64,000 bases of DNA from an uncultured Verrucomicrobiota bacterium. Its GTDB lineage: Bacteria; Verrucomicrobiota; Verrucomicrobiia; Opitutales; Opitutaceae. Of the stretch, positions 61,476 through 64,000 are shown piece by piece. The stretch is taken from assembly GCA_903869675.1 (NCBI GenBank), contig CAIQAB010000017.1:62001-126000 (forward strand). The letters are read 5' to 3'. The notes under the pieces are model-generated. The model was not told the origin of the DNA. It was given only the letters and a program-made list of their open reading frames with translations, and ran no database searches. Made by a program: the position numbers and the translations under genes. Every line of letters starts with the position of its first letter. Position 1 is the first letter of the stretch.

Positions 61476-64000
61476 TTACTCAACAGTTGCCTTCACGCGA
61501 AGGAAACGGCGCTGCACACCGTCAATCGGCAAAGTATCCCGCAAAACCAGTTCCGTCGAAGTATCAGTCATCACGGACATGCTAGCTTGTTGCCACGTAG
61601 TCAAATCGCTAGAGCGCTCCAAACTCCAAGTGATGCCTGCCCTAATAAGTGAACGCTTAACAGTTACCTCTAAGAAATTTTGAAGCGCTACCCTGCGCAC
61701 TGCCGATTTTATTATCCCTGAGTCAGCTTGGGCTGGATTAGAACCGACCGCATATTCGACAAGATTTTTAATTCCATCTCCATCCAGATCCTCTGCCGCA
61801 GCACCAACCCCCATGGATGCAGCCCAATAGAAGTATGTCATAGCCGGCGCAACTAGGCTAATGGTGCTGCTACTGCCTGAGCTTGCCAGTTGGTAATGTG
61901 ATTGCGGGTCCAAACTTAAAGTGAGCGCACACGCAGTCGAGTTTGGATTCAATAACGCGCTCACTGGTATATCTACATAACTTACATTTGGCGCCAAGGA
62001 TGCAGTAAGATTGATACGCGTATAATCGATTCCAGAACGTGCGCTGCCCAACGCCTTAAAACTGATTGGAACTCTTATCGCCTGATCGCCTGAAATTCGA
62101 CTGATACGGAAATAGCCGGAGTTTCCACCGACCACTGTCGGGGTCGTGGTTGTCACGGATAAAACTGGTGCACCCGCGAAAGTCCCTCTTCGATAACTTA
62201 ATCCATTGATCGCCAAGTATTGCAGTATGGTTTCAGAACCAGTAGGATTTATGTGATCAGCTTGTAGGCTCAACCTTACTACACGCGGTCTATACGTAAA
62301 TGTTCCGTAGTCGTAGTATTCATCCGTAAAGACTATAAAGTTATCCGCCGCTGAAAATCTTGGATAGGCAAGGAAATCGCTGGCAATACTGTAGTTTTTG
62401 ACGACTGCGCCGCCAACAGGCTCCATTGAAAGCGACACTATACTTGAATTGGTCGACAAGGTTTCGAAAACCATACGGTTTGGGGAAGTTCTGGCAAAAG
62501 ATGGATTACCAATATCTAATCCATCAAAAGGTCCAGCTATGCTGTAAATAGAACCCGAAGCGATATCTACCGCAAAAATCGACCACGCGCGAAGGACCGT
62601 GCCATTTCCAAGAGTAGTTTCAGCCAGACCATCAAAAATTGCCGTTTGCCCGTCTGGAGAAAGATCAATTTCATCTATTAAATCGATCGATATTGAATTC
62701 CCCCCATCCGCTGCAGGCAAGTAAAGCGGTATTACTTTGGAATTTCCAGTAGTAATATTGAAATAAGATATTTCACGCAATGGCAGTCCTGTTGCTGGGT
62801 CACGCATTATGAAAGCCATATGCTTCGAGTCTGCAGATAAAGTGGTGGCATAGACTTGGCCTGGGTAGCCTAAAGATGTGGCGCCAGAACCGTTGGTGGG
62901 CGCAACCACCAAATCGAAAGTCGAGCTGACAAAGACAGCAAGCGAGCCATCGCCCGACACAGAAGGTCTTGTGTCAGGATTCATCGGAGTGCCTGCAATA
63001 CCAACCACACCACTACCATCACCCAACGCGCCCTCCCTACGACCAAGGTAGTAATTGCCATCAACCGCAAGATAACTAAAAAGATATGAGTCCTGTCCAG
63101 ATGCGGGGGTGAGGTCACTTGGCATAGCGACGGAGGTTGCGTCAAAAATTTCTACCGTATCAAAAGCAGCGCGAACTTTGGTCACCTGAGTAGTGCCTAC
63201 GCCATGAATCTCTTCAGCTGATAAGATACATGCCTCTCGCAACGCAATAAAGTCGGAATTCGGATTCAATTTCGTCACCAAGGCGCGATAAAAAATATTT
63301 CTAGCTGAATCAAATCCAATGCCACCAGTGCCTAGGCCTTCCGCAAGCAGATAGAATGCTTTATTAGGAATACCACTATTCGTATGAACTCCGCCCCAAT
63401 CGCCAGCCTTGTCAGCGCTAGATCTAATGTAACTTGATACCTTACTCGGCTGCCCCTTAGATTCAGGGTTTTGTAAACTGCGGCAAGCGCCACCATACGA
63501 ATTTGAAGGGTTTAGAAAACTACCTAGCAACCAGTCATTCGCACCATACACCGATCGTTCAATTGCTTCGCCTAGAATGTCTGCGAAGCTTTCATTCAAG
63601 GCACCTGATTCATTAAGATAAGTTAGATTGGACGTCTTGGTAACCACTGCATGGGTAAATTCATGGCCTACAACGTCAGTAGCTACGGTGTAACGATCAG
63701 CAGTCCCGAAAAGCATTGCTTTCCCATTCCAACAAGCATTTTCCCATGGAGTTCCGTCCGGGGTGAATCGAATAATCGCGAAAATCGAACTCCCATTGTT
63801 ATCGTATGAATTCCGGCCAAAGACATTTTTGTAGAAATCATACACCTTACTCATATTAAATGAGGCTCCTACGCCCTCTGGGTCGTAACCAGAATTAAGC
63901 TGCGATGAAAATGAGGGGCTAAATGCAGCGGCAGCATTAATAATAGCTATGTATCCAGTAGCGGATTGAGATGGATCTGCTGGATTAAAATAGCCATTGG
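61476..64000 (-). CDS. M4-family (thermolysin-like) metalloprotease with propeller and C-terminal module; 5' end outside window
   Basis: About 840 residues are visible and the frame stays open to the edge. Thermolysin-type zinc site: VVGHEFTHAVV with second-glutamate region ALNESFADILGEAIE, and a downstream histidine in WGGVHTNSGIPNKAFYL. The catalytic part ends near DTVEIF. A TolB/WD40-like propeller follows (blades such as RPSVSGDGSLAVFV), then a Calx-beta-like segment and a C-terminal module with EDLDGDGIKNLVEYAVG. The DNA is clearly less GC-rich than everything to its left. It should be an exported zinc endopeptidase, but the signal peptide and propeptide are not visible. Confidence 0.9.
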   Translation of the reverse strand, partial: NGYFNPADPSQSATGYIAIINAAAAFSPSFSSQLNSGYDPEGVGASFNMSKVYDFYKNVFGRNSYDNNGSSIFAIIRFTPDGTPWENACWNGKAMLFGTADRYTVATDVVGHEFTHAVVTKTSNLTYLNESGALNESFADILGEAIERSVYGANDWLLGSFLNPSNSYGGACRSLQNPESKGQPSKVSSYIRSSADKAGDWGGVHTNSGIPNKAFYLLAEGLGTGGIGFDSARNIFYRALVTKLNPNSDFIALREACILSAEEIHGVGTTQVTKVRAAFDTVEIFDATSVAMPSDLTPASGQDSYLFSYLAVDGNYYLGRREGALGDGSGVVGIAGTPMNPDTRPSVSGDGSLAVFVSSTFDLVVAPTNGSGATSLGYPGQVYATTLSADSKHMAFIMRDPATGLPLREISYFNITTGNSKVIPLYLPAADGGNSISIDLIDEIDLSPDGQTAIFDGLAETTLGNGTVLRAWSIFAVDIASGSIYSIAGPFDGLDIGNPSFARTSPNRMVFETLSTNSSIVSLSMEPVGGAVVKNYSIASDFLAYPRFSAADNFIVFTDEYYDYGTFTYRPRVVRLSLQADHINPTGSETILQYLAINGLSYRRGTFAGAPVLSVTTTTPTVVGGNSGYFRISRISGDQAIRVPISFKALGSARSGIDYTRINLTASLAPNVSYVDIPVSALLNPNSTACALTLSLDPQSHYQLASSGSSSTISLVAPAMTYFYWAASMGVGAAAEDLDGDGIKNLVEYAVGSNPAQADSGIIKSAVRRVALQNFLEVTVKRSLIRAGITWSLERSSDLTTWQQASMSVMTDTSTELVLRDTLPIDGVQRRFLRVKATVE

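Overview
The window is GC-rich (clearly lower GC only at the right edge) and carries a Gram-negative envelope gene set: Kdo synthesis (kdsB, kdsD), a lipid A decoration cassette, outer-surface lipoproteins and type II secretion pseudopilins. Together with PEP-CTERM and autotransporter-associated beta-strand repeat (PATR) proteins, giant secreted pectin lyases and frequent GTG/TTG starts, this points to a member of the Verrucomicrobiota, most likely Opitutaceae. That placement is inference; no rRNA gene is present.

Layout. 1-3.2 kb: a tightly coupled operon of a truncated GT2 glycosyltransferase, a LpxB-N-domain membrane protein, a PAP2 phosphatase and an ArnT-like GT39 protein. 3.4-9.8 kb: a pectin operon of a small secreted protein, a 1557-aa PL11-like lyase fused to PATR repeats, and a PL22-like oligogalacturonate lyase. 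9.9-12.9 kb: tRNA-Met and a GlcD/GlcF oxidase pair without an adjacent GlcE. 13-20 kb: a secreted DUF6250-like protein, a GH42 beta-galactosidase, and a PATR protein ending in PEP-CTERM. 20-25.4 kb: an AttEFGH-like ABC exporter with a lipocalin-type secreted protein and an SDR that lacks the catalytic tyrosine. 25.5-36.4 kb: housekeeping genes (tRNA-Ala, kdsB, HPr, a b562-like cytochrome, mntR, chrA, an aminotransferase, a LysM lipoprotein, kdsD, class I fumarase, tRNA-Lys, an S26-like lipoprotein and a LuxR response regulator). 36.5-45.1 kb: a second polysaccharide locus with a GH29 fucosidase, a second copy of the small secreted protein, and a 2022-aa PL11-PATR lyase. 45.2-50.3 kb: a GT4 glycosyltransferase, sufT, sppA and a large conserved protein of unknown function. 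50.3-56.0 kb: a type II secretion pseudopilin operon (GspC-like, G, H, I, J, K, L, M). 56.1-59.6 kb: an MDR oxidoreductase, an RluE-type pseudouridine synthase, a Gfo/Idh oxidoreductase and a SpoU methyltransferase. 59.7-64 kb: a GH53 endo-galactanase and an AT-richer M4 metalloprotease that runs off the right edge.

How they fit together. PL11, PL22, GH42, GH53 and GH29 activities would together dismantle rhamnogalacturonan I and its galactan or fucose decorations, so the bacterium looks like a plant or algal polysaccharide degrader. The lyases are very large secreted proteins built from PATR repeats. The type II secretion genes are a candidate export route, but the secretin, ATPase and inner-membrane platform genes are not in this window. 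No CRISPR array, insertion sequence, prophage or integrase was seen.
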